A DNA stretch of 64,000 bases from Agrobacterium pusense (lineage in GTDB: Bacteria; Pseudomonadota; Alphaproteobacteria; Rhizobiales; Rhizobiaceae): the NCBI RefSeq assembly GCF_900102105.1, contig NZ_FNBB01000003.1, positions 124,001 to 188,000 of the forward strand. The letters run 5' to 3'. Every line of letters starts with the position of its first letter. Position 1 is the first letter of the stretch. A program made the position numbers and the translations under genes. Shown piece after piece: positions 17,501 to 29,800 of the stretch. The notes under the pieces were generated by a model, which did no database searches, was not told where the DNA came from, and saw only the letters and a program-made list of their open reading frames with translations.

Positions 17501-18324
17501 TTTAGCGCTCCTGATGTCAGGCCGGATACGATGCGGCGCTGCAAGAGAATGAAGAGGGCGAGAATGGGCGTCACATACATGGTCGCATAGGCCATGATGT
17601 TGTTCCATTCGCTGGTGTTGGGCCCCATGAAGGAATTGAGACCGACGCTGGCGGGCTGCAGTTCCGCCGCCTGGATCATCGATTTGGAGTAAACGAACTC
17701 ACCGAAGGCCTGCATGAAGATGAGAATGGCGCTGACGAGGATGCCGTTTCTGGCAAGCGGCAGCACGATATTGAAAAACGCGCCGACCCTCGAATTACCG
17801 TCTACGAGCGCTGCCTCCTCCAGTTCCTGCGGCACGGCCATGAAGGTGGCGCGCACCAGCACAACGAAGAAGGGCATGCTTTTCGCCGCAATGGCGAGGA
17901 TGACCGACAGGCGTGGATAATCCAGAAGCCCGAATTGCGAGAAACCGACGAAGATCGGCGTGATCATCAATGAAGCTGGAAGGACTTGCAGCATCAGGAT
18001 GAGGAACAGACCGATATCCACCCAGACATTGCGATAACGGGCCAGCACATAGGCGCAGCCGACGCCGAGGATGGTGATCAAAAACACCGCACTCAAAGCG
18101 ATCAGCACCGAATTCCACAGGTAACGGCCCATGTTGCGGCTGTTCCAGACATAGGCATAGGTCTGCCATTGTGGTTCACCAGGCCAGAAGGAGGGCGGGT
18201 TGGCGAACATCTCCGAGCCGCTTTTGAGCGAGGTCAGATACATCCAGTAGAGCGGGAAGAGGTAGATGATGGCAAGAATGATGGCGATTGCCAGCATCAG
18301 GCGGTTACGGTTGTTGATGCTCAT
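17497..18324 (-). CDS. Sugar ABC transporter permease, MalG type
   Basis: 275 residues. The first membrane helix is RLMLAIAIILAIIYLFPLYW, and the EAA loop reads ELEEAALVDGNSRVGAFFNI followed by VLPLARNG. It pairs with the permease encoded just upstream. Start and stop both overlap their neighbours by four bases (ATGA), which signals tight translational coupling in this six-gene operon. Confidence 0.9.
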   Translation of the reverse strand: MSINNRNRLMLAIAIILAIIYLFPLYWMYLTSLKSGSEMFANPPSFWPGEPQWQTYAYVWNSRNMGRYLWNSVLIALSAVFLITILGVGCAYVLARYRNVWVDIGLFLILMLQVLPASLMITPIFVGFSQFGLLDYPRLSVILAIAAKSMPFFVVLVRATFMAVPQELEEAALVDGNSRVGAFFNIVLPLARNGILVSAILIFMQAFGEFVYSKSMIQAAELQPASVGLNSFMGPNTSEWNNIMAYATMYVTPILALFILLQRRIVSGLTSGALK

Positions 18325-19223
18325 CCGCGTACCTCATGCCGTGTGGAGCGCACATAAACAATGGAGGCCAGCATGACGAAAACGATCATGATGACTGAAA
18401 TCGTCGCGCCTTTGCCGAAGTCATATTGCCGGAAGGACAGATCCCAGGCCCAATATTGCGCCACGTTGGAACTGTTATTGGGTCCGCCATCGGTAATGGC
18501 GGCAAATAGATCGAATTGCTGCAAGGTGAAGATCAGCCCGAGCGAGATGATCGCGCCGATGGTGGAGCGCATCATGGGCAGCGTGATGGTGTAGAAGCGC
18601 TGCCAGGCGTTGGCGCCATCAAGCTCGGCGGCTTCGTAAAGATCGCCGGGAATGGAGGCGAGGCCGACGGAAAGGAGGATCATGTTGAAGGAGGTGCCGA
18701 GCCAGATATTGGCGATCACAACCGCCCAGAGCGAAAAATTCGCATCCGAACGCCAGAAAATATTGCCTGATATCAGTCCGCTTTCGCGCAGGAAGAAGTT
18801 CAGAACCCCGAAGTCGCCGGACAAAATCCAGTTCCAGATAGCACCGACAACGAGGCCGGGCATGACCCATGAAACGAGGAACAGGCCCCGCAGCCAGGTG
18901 GCGCCGGGGAAATTGACCCAGAAAAACAGAGCCAGACCGAAGCCGATGACAAATTGCCCCGCTATGGAAGCGACGACAAAGGTTACCGTATTCATCAGGA
19001 TGGGCCAGGTTTCCGGCTGCCGGAACAGATCGACATAGTTCTTGAAACCGACGAACGGGCGCACGAAGGTGCCCAGGCTGAACATGTCGACTTCCTGAAA
19101 GCTCATGACGATGTTGTAAAGCAGGGGTAACCCCGCCATCACGAAGAGGAAAGCCAAAGGAAAGGCGACAAGGGCGATATCGAAACCGCGACCATCGCTG
19201 ATGCTGGAAAGCAGCTTTTTCAT
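18321..19223 (-). CDS. Sugar ABC transporter permease, MalF/UgpA type
   Basis: 300 residues from the ATG at 19223, which is preceded by GAGGA; an in-frame ATG at 19283 would add 20 residues unlike the family. It shows about six membrane helices, starting at ALVAFPLAFLFVMAGLPLLY, and the EAA loop DLYEAAELDGANAWQRFYTI then TLPMMRS. It is the first permease half, and its stop overlaps the start of the second permease. Confidence 0.9.
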   Translation of the reverse strand: MKKLLSSISDGRGFDIALVAFPLAFLFVMAGLPLLYNIVMSFQEVDMFSLGTFVRPFVGFKNYVDLFRQPETWPILMNTVTFVVASIAGQFVIGFGLALFFWVNFPGATWLRGLFLVSWVMPGLVVGAIWNWILSGDFGVLNFFLRESGLISGNIFWRSDANFSLWAVVIANIWLGTSFNMILLSVGLASIPGDLYEAAELDGANAWQRFYTITLPMMRSTIGAIISLGLIFTLQQFDLFAAITDGGPNNSSNVAQYWAWDLSFRQYDFGKGATISVIMIVFVMLASIVYVRSTRHEVRG

Positions 19224-19304
19224 AAGAAATCCTCGCAAGCTCCGCTCGGGGCCGCCGCCGCTTATCACGGCAAGCGACCCCACCGGGAGGAACCCTGCGG
19301 ATGG

Positions 19305-19321
19305 GGCCGGACATGCCGGCC
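19305..19321 (-). other. Intergenic hairpin after the binding-protein gene
   Basis: GGCCGG-N5-CCGGCC lies in the 108-bp gap between the binding-protein and permease genes. Sugar-transport operons often carry a stem-loop here that protects or terminates part of the transcript, so that the binding protein is made in excess. There is no T-run, so partial termination is less likely than 3'-end protection. Confidence 0.45.
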
Positions 19322-19331
19322 GCCTCCCTGA

Positions 19332-21528
<2,197 letters not shown>

Positions 21529-21540
21529 GTCTGTCGGTCC

Positions 21541-22575
21541 TTATGCTGCAATGGAAACGCGCTGGCCAAGGCGCGCGCTTTCGATCGCGCCCATCACCAT
21601 TGCGAGGCTGTTGATATTGTCGAAGGAGGATGTTTCCGGCATCTCGCCGGTACGCATGGATTCGAGAAATGATAAAATGACGCTGGCGTGGCCGCGCGTG
21701 TCCTTGTCTGAAACGACATCGGAAACGTTTACGGTCTTGAAGCCACGCAGAAGACCCTGTTCGTTGCCAGCCACCGAGGCGGAAAAACTTTCTTCGCCAT
21801 CCCAGAGAATCATGCCTTTGGAGCCGATCAGCCGCCAGCGTCCTTCCCAACTTGTCCGCTCGCCTTCAGCGCACCACGAGCCGCGATAGGTGAAGACGAC
21901 ATCGTTGGAGAACTCGAAAATCGCGTTGGCGCTGGCCCCATGCGCATACCATGAGTCCGCCGGGTTCTTCTCCACACAGAAGACGGAGAGCGGCTTTTCA
22001 TTGGCGACGAAACGGGCCGCGTCGAAGGTGTGAATTGCCATATCGAGAAGCAGGACGTTTTTCATCTCCTCGCGAAACCCCCCGAAATGCGGCCCCAGGA
22101 AGAAATCGCAGTGGATGGCGGTCAGATCACCGATGACGCCGTCCTCCAACGCACGGCGTAGACGTCTGATGCCGGACACGAACCGACGGTTTTGCACCAC
22201 GGCGTGAATTCTGCCGGCTTTTTTCGCCAGTTCCACCAGCGTCGCGGCTTCCTCCATCGAGGCTGCAAGCGGCTTTTCGCTCAGCACATGGCATCCAGCT
22301 GCGAGACCGGCTTCGACTACGGCAAAACGCGCCTGCGGGATGACGATGTCAAAAAGAATGTCGGCTTTCGTTTCGGTGAGAACCGCGCGAAGATCGGTGC
22401 CGATGACCGCGCCGGTGAGGGCGAATTCCTCGGCAAGCGCGCGGGCCGTGCCCTCGTTCAGGTCCACCAGACCTGCGATCCTGATTTCGCCGGCGATTTC
22501 CGGCGAGGACTGGATGGCGCGCAGCCAGCCTTTGGCCATAGCTCCGCACCCGCATAAAACGGCATTAAAAGTCAT
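21541..22575 (-). CDS. Gfo/Idh/MocA-family NAD(P)-dependent oxidoreductase
   Basis: 344 residues. The N-terminal Rossmann fold starts AVLCGCGAMAKGWLRAI, the family motif EKPLAAS follows at about residues 99-105 with the catalytic Lys, and the alpha/beta C-terminal domain holds DMAIHTFDAARFV, equivalent to the usual GxHxxD motif. Such enzymes oxidise a hydroxyl of a sugar, inositol or their derivatives. It is the first gene of the six-gene minus-strand operon and faces the LacI gene across a 139-bp control region. Confidence 0.9.
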   Translation of the reverse strand: MTFNAVLCGCGAMAKGWLRAIQSSPEIAGEIRIAGLVDLNEGTARALAEEFALTGAVIGTDLRAVLTETKADILFDIVIPQARFAVVEAGLAAGCHVLSEKPLAASMEEAATLVELAKKAGRIHAVVQNRRFVSGIRRLRRALEDGVIGDLTAIHCDFFLGPHFGGFREEMKNVLLLDMAIHTFDAARFVANEKPLSVFCVEKNPADSWYAHGASANAIFEFSNDVVFTYRGSWCAEGERTSWEGRWRLIGSKGMILWDGEESFSASVAGNEQGLLRGFKTVNVSDVVSDKDTRGHASVILSFLESMRTGEMPETSSFDNINSLAMVMGAIESARLGQRVSIAA

Positions 22576-22620
22576 CTCATCTCCCCAGACTCTTTCGCAA
22601 ACTCCTCTTTGCGCAGAGCG

Positions 22621-22636
22621 TCGTAAACGTTTACGA
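22621..22636. promoter_or_regulatory. LacI-type operator, perfect 16-bp palindrome
   Basis: TCGTAAACGTTTACGA is perfectly palindromic and has the central CG step typical of LacI/GalR operators. It lies 46 bases upstream of the dehydrogenase start and about 80 bases upstream of the LacI start, so one site can control both the operon and the repressor gene. Confidence 0.85.
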
Positions 22637-22714
22637 GACTATGCCGATGATGTTAGATATGTCAAGACCATCAAGTGGCGCGCAGATTGCGGGCCGGGAT
22701 TTGGAGGGGAGCGC

Positions 22715-23749
22715 ATGAAAGGAATTCGCCAGCTTGCCGATTACCTCGAGATATCGATCGGCACTGTTTCCCGTGCGCTGAACGGCAAGCCCGACGTGAA
22801 CGAAGAGACACGGCGCCGCGTTCTCGAGGCTGCGGAAAAACTGGGTTACGTCGCCAACCAGTCAGGCCGCAGCCTGCGGCAGGGAACGACCAATGTCATT
22901 GGTCTGATGACGGGCAGCGATGCGCAGACGGTGGAGAATGCCGATAACTTCTTCCTCGGCTTGACGGATGGCCTGCAAAGCGTGTTTTCCGGTCACAACC
23001 TCGATCTCATCGTTCTGCCTTGCCCGGGAGAAGAGGACCCCGACGAATATCTCAAGCGTATGGTGGCGCGCCGCATGGTCGATGCGATGATCATTTCCGC
23101 CACTCGTCGAATCGACAGGCGTGTCGATTTTCTCAAGCAGAATCGGCTTCCTTTCGTAGCGCTCGGGCGGACCGCCTCCAGCACGGATCATGCCTGGGTG
23201 GATCTCGATTTCGAGGGCGTCGCGAAAAGCGCGATCGATCGCCTCGTGGCCTCCGGGCATCGTTCGATCGCGGTAGCCGCGCCCGACAGCGATATCAATC
23301 TCGGGCATGTGTTCCTTGATGGGTACAGGCGTGCGCTGGACGATAATGGCATCGCTTATGATTCCTCTCTGGTCATCCGGGCGAAATCGAGCGAGCAGGG
23401 CGGATATCACGCCGCCAGCGAATGGCTGCAGATGCGGCCTCGGCCGACGGCGATTGTACTGATCTATGAGTTGATGGCCGTCGGTCTCTATCGTCGTCTT
23501 GCGGAAGCGGGGCTCGAACCGGGGCGGGATCTCGCCGTCATCGGATTCCGTGACGGCCCGCGCGGCCAGTTTCTCGAACCGCGCCTGACAAGCTTCCGCA
23601 TGTCGCTGCATGATCTCGGCGTTACGGTGGCGCAGACTCTTTTGTCGACAATGCCGGCCTATGCGCCATTTTATCCCGCCCAGGCCCGCCATTGCATATG
23701 GCCGATGGTGCTCGTGGCGGGGGAGAGCGATCCAGGTCCGGTACCGTAG
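22715..23749 (+). CDS. LacI-family transcriptional repressor
   Basis: 344 residues from the ATG at 22715, preceded by GGAGGGGA; the open frame extends far upstream into the divergent gene and is not coding there. The LacI HTH is exact: GIRQLADYLEISIGTVSRAL then NGKPDVNEETRRRVLEAAEK with the hinge helix, followed by a periplasmic-binding-like effector domain (from about residue 60). It should repress the divergent sugar operon through the 16-bp palindrome and release it when the sugar or a derivative binds. Confidence 0.93.
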   Translation: MKGIRQLADYLEISIGTVSRALNGKPDVNEETRRRVLEAAEKLGYVANQSGRSLRQGTTNVIGLMTGSDAQTVENADNFFLGLTDGLQSVFSGHNLDLIVLPCPGEEDPDEYLKRMVARRMVDAMIISATRRIDRRVDFLKQNRLPFVALGRTASSTDHAWVDLDFEGVAKSAIDRLVASGHRSIAVAAPDSDINLGHVFLDGYRRALDDNGIAYDSSLVIRAKSSEQGGYHAASEWLQMRPRPTAIVLIYELMAVGLYRRLAEAGLEPGRDLAVIGFRDGPRGQFLEPRLTSFRMSLHDLGVTVAQTLLSTMPAYAPFYPAQARHCIWPMVLVAGESDPGPVP

Positions 23750-23802
23750 GTCAGCCAGGTGGGGTTCCATCCAGCCCGCGGCGGGCAGGATGTTTTGGCT
23801 GC

Positions 23803-24417
23803 TCAGGGGAGCAGGCCGTTCATGAGCACGTCGAGGTGAACCTTGATGACGGCCTCCTTGTCCAGACTGCGCCGGTCGTCGAAAATCAGCCTGAAAACCA
23901 ATGTTCCGACCATTGGTGACATGACGACATGCGCAAGTTCGGGTGCGTTGGCCCTGAATCTCTTTTTCGCGACACCTTTGTCCAGGATAGCATTGATGCG
24001 GGCGAGCACCGGCGCCATCAGAATATCATGGTGGTGGTCTATCAGATCCGGAAACTTGGCTCCCTCGGCCACGACGAAACGAAAGAGTTCCCGCATACGC
24101 CGGTCATCCACCAGCGTTTCGAACAGGAATTCGAGAAGCAGGCGAAGCTCCTCGACGGGATCGTCGGAGGTGCGTTCGTAGGCTTCGAATGCCTCTTGGA
24201 ACGGTCTGCCGACGTGCTCGATCATCGCGGCAAAAAGGGCTTCCTTGGTTTCGAAATAGACATAGACCGTGCCTTTCGTCACTCCCACCCGGTCGGCAAT
24301 GTCTTCGACCCGCGTTGCCGTAAATCCCCTTTTGGTGAATTCCTCAAATGCGGCGTCGAGAATTTGCAGCGGACGTTGTATCTTCTGTTCTGCACGTGAG
24401 AGTTTCGTTTTCGCCAT
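23803..24417 (-). CDS. TetR-family transcriptional repressor
   Basis: 204 residues. The N-terminal HTH is standard (ILDAAFEEFTKRGFTATRVE, then IADRVGVTKGTVYVYFETKE), with an AcrR-like all-helical ligand domain after residue 70 that includes LLLEFLFETLVDDRRMRELF. It diverges from the RND efflux operon and most likely represses it through the dyad at 24661-24680. An inducing ligand would be a pump substrate. The 298-bp gap between the two starts holds that control region and no further gene that I can support. Confidence 0.92.
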   Translation of the reverse strand: MAKTKLSRAEQKIQRPLQILDAAFEEFTKRGFTATRVEDIADRVGVTKGTVYVYFETKEALFAAMIEHVGRPFQEAFEAYERTSDDPVEELRLLLEFLFETLVDDRRMRELFRFVVAEGAKFPDLIDHHHDILMAPVLARINAILDKGVAKKRFRANAPELAHVVMSPMVGTLVFRLIFDDRRSLDKEAVIKVHLDVLMNGLLP

Positions 24418-24660
24418 TACCCCGGATCCTTACATATTGTCGGCGCGTGCCCTTCTACCCGTCGTGATCGGCGGAAATAACAGGTGGTCTGCCTATCGCA
24501 CCAGTGCAAAAACCGGAACCGATTTCTGCAGGTGGTTTGATGCTCCGTATGTCAACATATGCCGTTGCTTGCCAGCGAATGCGTCGGGCAGTCTGCAATG
24601 ATCCTTCTCTAGGGGAGGGATACCCCGAACAGCTCCCAGAGCGACGGCATAAGAATTTCA

Positions 24661-24687
24661 TTGACTATACAGTCAGTCAAATATTAT
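24661..24687 (+). promoter_or_regulatory. Efflux promoter with overlapping TetR-type operator
   Basis: TTGACT (24661-24666) and TATTAT (24682-24687) form a -35/-10 pair with a short 15-base spacer. Inside it, TGACT-ATAC-AGTCA (24662-24675) is a perfect dyad, and a second AGTCAA follows at 24675-24680 as the mirror of TTGACT. A repressor bound here would block the promoter. The first adaptor ATG is 28 bases downstream. Confidence 0.6.
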
Positions 24688-24715
24688 GGATGAGGGCGAA
24701 GATCAAGAGGTCAGC

Positions 24716-25792
24716 ATGAGAACCATTCTTATCGCATGGGCGGTGGGCGGCGTTTTTGCCCTGTCATCCTGCAGCAATGAAGAGCCGCCGGCCGAAAAGC
24801 CGCTGCGAACTGTCGATGTGGTCAAGGCGGAGAAGCAGCCGATCGACCGTGGCAGCATCATCACCGGCGAAGTGAGGGCGAGGGTTCAGACGGACCTGTC
24901 GTTTCGCGTCAGTGGCAAAATCACCGAAAGGCTGGTGGATGTGGGCGCGCGGGTGACGACAGGGCAACTGCTCGCCCGCATCGATCCGGAGGAGCAGAAG
25001 GCCGACATCGATGTTGCCCTTGCCAATCTGCAATCGGCAGAAGCACAACAGACGCAGGCACAATTGGCATTCGATCGCCAGCAAAGTCTTTTCCGGACGC
25101 AGGTCACCTCGCGCTCGGCCGTCGACAAGGCCCAGGAGACGCTGCTTACCACGCAGGGCGCGGTCAGATCGGCCCAGGCGCAGCTCGATACGGCGCGCGA
25201 CGCGCTGTCGTATACGGAACTCAGGGCCGATGCGGATGGCGTGATCACGGCGCGAAATGTCGAAGTAGGCCAGGTGGCGCAGGCTGCCCAGCTCGTGTTC
25301 ACGCTGGCGCATGACGGGCCGCGTGACGCCGTGTTTGATGTCTACGAATCTCTTTTCCTGGAGCGCGACATCGACAATCTCGTCAATGTCAGCCTCCTTT
25401 CGGATCCCGCCCGCGCCGTGGCGGCCCCCGTGCGGGAAATCTCTCCGACGATCGATCCGGATAATGGTACGATAAGGGTGAAGGTCGGTCTTAACGGCGA
25501 TCTGACCATGCCGCTTGGTGCGCCGGTATCCGGCCATTTCCGCTTCAGGCAGGTGGATGCCATCGAGCTTCCATGGTCGGCAATGACGTCGCAAAAAGGC
25601 CGACCCGCCGTCTGGGTGGTGGATCCGCAATCCTCCGAAGTCTCCATGCGGCCGATCGAGGTTGCGGATTATGAGACCAGTCAATTCGTCGTCTCGGCGG
25701 GGCTGAACCCCGGCGATCTCGTGGTCACGGGCGGGACCAAATTCCTCCGGACCGGTGAAAAGGTCGCCTATGAAAAGGGGCAGGCACAATAA
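24716..25792 (+). CDS. RND efflux periplasmic adaptor, first of two (lipoprotein)
   Basis: 358 residues from the ATG at 24716, with AAGAGG five bases upstream; the ATG at 24686 overlaps the promoter -10 and is rejected. The N-terminus is a lipoprotein signal (MRTILIAWAVGGVFALSSC, lipobox Cys19). Adaptor parts in order: lipoyl half (QTDLSFRVSGKITERLVDVG), an alpha-hairpin rich in Ala/Gln (about 95-150), second lipoyl half (LRADADGVITARNVEVGQVA), then the beta-barrel and membrane-proximal domains. It links the inner-membrane pump to an outer-membrane channel. Its stop overlaps the next start by one base (TAATG). Confidence 0.88.
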   Translation: MRTILIAWAVGGVFALSSCSNEEPPAEKPLRTVDVVKAEKQPIDRGSIITGEVRARVQTDLSFRVSGKITERLVDVGARVTTGQLLARIDPEEQKADIDVALANLQSAEAQQTQAQLAFDRQQSLFRTQVTSRSAVDKAQETLLTTQGAVRSAQAQLDTARDALSYTELRADADGVITARNVEVGQVAQAAQLVFTLAHDGPRDAVFDVYESLFLERDIDNLVNVSLLSDPARAVAAPVREISPTIDPDNGTIRVKVGLNGDLTMPLGAPVSGHFRFRQVDAIELPWSAMTSQKGRPAVWVVDPQSSEVSMRPIEVADYETSQFVVSAGLNPGDLVVTGGTKFLRTGEKVAYEKGQAQ

Positions 25793-26877
25793 TGTTCAGG
25801 ATAAACAGAAGCTTGTTTTTGCTGCTGCCCGCGATGGCGCTCTCGTCCTGTCAGGAAAAGCAGGAGGCCGCCGCCGAGGCGCCGCGACCGGTGCTCTCGG
25901 TGGTGGTCGAGGAAAAGTCGGCGGATGCGCTGCAGCTCACCGGAACGGTGGAATCGCGCATTCAGACGGATCTCGGTTTTCGCGTCCTCGGGCGGATCAT
26001 AGCGCGGAACGTCGATGTCGCCGATCTGGTCAAGAAGGGCGATGTGGTGGCCTCGATCGATCCGCTCGCACTTGAACTGTCGGTGAAGAGCGCGCAGTCG
26101 GATCTTTCCAATGCCGAAGCGCAGCTCGCCAATGCCGTGACCACCGAACAGCGCCAGCGTGTGCTGGCGGAGGCGCGTAGCGGCACCGAGGCGGCGCTGG
26201 AGGAAGCCCAACAGGCGACGCGCACCGCCAACGCCTCCGTCGCCAAGGCCCGTGCAAACCTGGACAAGGCGGAAGAACAGCTGGGTTACGCGCAGCTCCA
26301 TGCGGAATTCGACGGTGTTGTCACGGCCACATCGGGTGAAATCGGCCAGGTTGTTTCCGCCGGCCAGACGGTCGTCACCATCGCCCGCCCGGAAGTGCGC
26401 GATGTAGTGGTGGATGTTCCGCAATTTGCGGCGCAGCGTCTGGATATCGGCTCGACCTTCGAGATCGCCCTGCAGCTCGATCCAAAAATCCGAACCACCG
26501 GCGTGGTGCGGGAAATCGCCCCGGCAGCCGAAACGGCAACGCGCACACGACGGACCAAGATCAGTCTGCAGGATGCGCCGGCGGCATTCCGCCTCGGTTC
26601 CGTCGTCACGGCTTCCGTGCTTGCTGCTTCCGAACCGCGGATCATGCTGCCGGCATCGGCCCTGCTGAAAACGGAGGGCGGCTGGTCCGTCTGGATCGTT
26701 AATGCCGACACGGCGACCGTCACGGCGCGCCCGGTCACGATAGAGGGTGAACCTGCCGAAGGCGGCAGCGTGCGCATCACCGGCGGCGTCAAACCCGGCG
26801 AGCGCGTTGCCAGCGCCGGCGTTCACAAGCTTAAGGATGGACAGGCCATCAGGATCGATCAGGAGGTCCGTCAGTGA
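25792..26877 (+). CDS. RND efflux periplasmic adaptor, second of two (lipoprotein)
   Basis: 361 residues. The lipoprotein signal MFRINRSLFLLLPAMALSSC has its lipobox Cys at 20. The architecture repeats that of the first adaptor (QTDLGFRVLGRIIARNVDVA; a long Ala-rich hairpin at about 100-165; LHAEFDGVVTATSGEIGQVV), but the two sequences differ clearly, so they are paralogues rather than a recent tandem copy. The stop overlaps the pump start (GTGA). Two different adaptors for one pump is the TriAB-TriC arrangement of Pseudomonas aeruginosa. Confidence 0.88.
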   Translation: MFRINRSLFLLLPAMALSSCQEKQEAAAEAPRPVLSVVVEEKSADALQLTGTVESRIQTDLGFRVLGRIIARNVDVADLVKKGDVVASIDPLALELSVKSAQSDLSNAEAQLANAVTTEQRQRVLAEARSGTEAALEEAQQATRTANASVAKARANLDKAEEQLGYAQLHAEFDGVVTATSGEIGQVVSAGQTVVTIARPEVRDVVVDVPQFAAQRLDIGSTFEIALQLDPKIRTTGVVREIAPAAETATRTRRTKISLQDAPAAFRLGSVVTASVLAASEPRIMLPASALLKTEGGWSVWIVNADTATVTARPVTIEGEPAEGGSVRITGGVKPGERVASAGVHKLKDGQAIRIDQEVRQ

Positions 26878-29800
26878 AGAAATTCAATCTTTCAGACTGG
26901 GCGCTCGAACACCGTTCGCTTGTCTGGTATTTCATGCTGGTTTTCGTTCTCGCCGGCGTTTTTTCCTATCTCAACCTCGGTCGCGAGGAAGACCCGAACT
27001 TCACCATCAAGACCATGGTGATCAGTGCCCAGTGGCCCGGCGCCTCGGCGGAGGAAGTGGCGCGGCAGGTGACCGACAGGATCGAGAAGAAGCTCGAGGA
27101 ACTCGATAATCTCGATCATCTGCGCAGCCAGACGGTGGCGGGCCGCACGACGATCTTTGTGGAGCTGGTGCCGGAAACCAAGGCGCGCAATGTCGAACCG
27201 ACCTGGGTGCGGGTGCGCAACATGATCGGCGACATCAAGGGCGAGTTTCCATCCGGCGTGGTCGGCCCCTTCTTCAATGACCGTTTCGGCGACGTTTATG
27301 GCAATATCTACGCCTTCACCAGCGACGGTCTCAGCCAGCGGCAATTGCGTGACCTGGTGGAAGATGCCCGCGCCAAGGTCTTGACCGTCGACAATATCGG
27401 CAAGGTCGATGTCATCGGCGCACAGGACGAGACGATCTATCTGGAATTTTCCACGCGACAGATCGCGGCGCTCGGCATTGATCAGCAGTCCATCATCAAG
27501 ACATTACAATCGCAGAATGCCGTCACCCAGTCCGGCTTCGTCAATGCAGGACCTGAGCGCGTGGCGCTTCGCGTCAGCGGCCAGTTCACGTCTGAAGACA
27601 GTCTGCGGGCGATCAACCTGCGCGTCAACAACCGCTTTTTCCCGTTGACGGAAGTAGCGACGATCCGGCGCGGTTATGTCGATCCGCCGTCCTCGCTGTT
27701 CCGTTTCAACGGCCAGCCGGCCATCGGCCTTGCAATCGGCATGAAAACCGGCGCGAACCTGCTGCATTTCGGCGAGGCGCTGGATGCGCAGATGAAACGC
27801 GTGGTGGCGGATCTGCCAGTTGGGGTCGATGTGCACCGGGTGTCCGATCAGCCTGCCGTCGTCGATGAGGCGGTCTCGGGCTTCACCTCGGCGCTGTTCG
27901 AAGCCATCGCCATCGTCCTTGTCATCAGCTTCATCAGCCTTGGCCTCAGGGCCGGCATGGTGGTGGCGGTTTCCATTCCGCTCGTGCTGGCGATAACCTT
28001 CGTCTACATGGAATACACAGGCATTTCGCTGCAACGCATTTCGCTCGGTGCTCTCATCATCGCGCTCGGGCTTCTCGTGGATGATGCGATGATCGCCGTC
28101 GAAATGATGGTCGCGCGGCTTGAGGTCGGAGACGATCTCAGAAAAGCGGCGACCTATGTCTACACCTCCACCGCCTTCCCGATGCTGACCGGTACGCTGG
28201 TCACCGTTGCCGGCTTTATTCCTGTCGGCCTCAACAACAGCGCAGCGGGTGAGTTTACGTTCACACTCTTCGTGGTGATTGCGGTTTCGCTGATCGTGTC
28301 ATGGATCGTCGCGGTTTTGTTCACGCCCCTGCTCGGCGTGACGATTCTGCCGAAGACAATGAAATCTCACCACGAGAAGAAGGGCCGGTTCGCCTCGGCC
28401 TTTTCCTGGCTTCTCGGCCGGGCGCTGCGCTGGCGCTGGGTGACGATCATCCTCACCATAACCCTGTTCGGCCTGTCCGTGGGTGGCATGAGCCTCGTGC
28501 AGCAGCAGTTCTTCCCGTCCTCGGACCGTGTGGAGCTCATCGTTGACTGGAACCTGCCGCAGAACAGCTCGATTGCCGAAACCAACCGGCAGATGGCGCA
28601 GTTCGAGCAGGAAATGCTCGCCAAGAATCCGGATATCGACCACTGGACGACCTATGTCGGTGAAGGCGCGCCGCGCTTCATCCTCTCTTTCGACGTGCAG
28701 ACTCCTGATGTCACCTTCGGCCAGACCGTCATCGTCACCAAGGGACTGGACGTGCGGGACAAGGTGCGCGCCGAATTGCAGGAATATTTGGACCGGACAT
28801 TCGTCGGCACTGACGCCTTCGTGAAACTGCTCGATATCGGCCCGCCGGTCGGTAAGCCGGTGCAATATCGCCTCAGCGGCCCGGATATCCAGAAGGTCCG
28901 TGAGCTCGGGCAGCAATTGTCGGGCATTGTCGGCGAACACCAGCTGTTGTCCAACATGGTCATGGACTGGAACGAACCGACACGTGTAGTGAAGGTGGAT
29001 GTGCTGCAGGACAAGGCCCGCCAGCTCGGCGTCTCCTCGGAAGATATCGCCAACGCCATGAACAGCATTGTCGAGGGATCTACGGTCACCCAGGTCAGGG
29101 ACGACATCTACCTCGTGAATGTGGTGGCGCGGGCGCAGTTGTCGGAGCGCGGGTCCATCGAAACCTTGCAGAATCTGCAATTGCCGGCGACCAACGGCAA
29201 GGCCGTGCCGCTTTCGGCCATTGCCAATTTCCGCTACGAGCTGGAGCAACCGACCATCTGGCGTCGCGACCGGATACCGACGGTCACCGTCAAGGCTGCC
29301 ATCATCGGCCCGACGCAGCCCGCAACGATCGTGACGCAGCTGAAGCCGAAAATAGAGGCTTTCGAGAAAACGCTCCCTGTGGGTTACAAGGTGGAGACGG
29401 GCGGTTCGGTGGAATCCAGCGCGGATTCGCAAGCGCCGATCGTCGCCGTGGTGCCGCTGATGTTGTTTGCAATGGCGACGATCCTGATGGTTCAGCTGCA
29501 AAGCTTCAGCCGGTTGTTCCTGGTCTTCGCCGTGGCGCCCACGGCCTTGATCGGCGTGGTGGTGGCGCTGCTCTTCTCCAATGCGCCAATGGGCTTCGTC
29601 GCCATTCTCGGCGTGCTGGCGCTGATCGGCATCCTGATCCGGAACTCGGTCATCCTCGTCGTGCAGATCGAGCATCTGCGAAGCGAGGGTGTCTCGGCCT
29701 GGCGTGCCGTCATTGAGGCGACCGAACACCGCATGCGGCCGATCATGCTGACGGCGGCGGCGGCAACGCTTGCCCTCATCCCCATATCCCGGGAAATCTT

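Noticed and set aside
21722..21733. A second LacI-like half-site (AAACGTTTACGG) inside the dehydrogenase gene
   Set aside because: It is within coding sequence and only the centre matches the 16-bp palindrome; the codons account for it.
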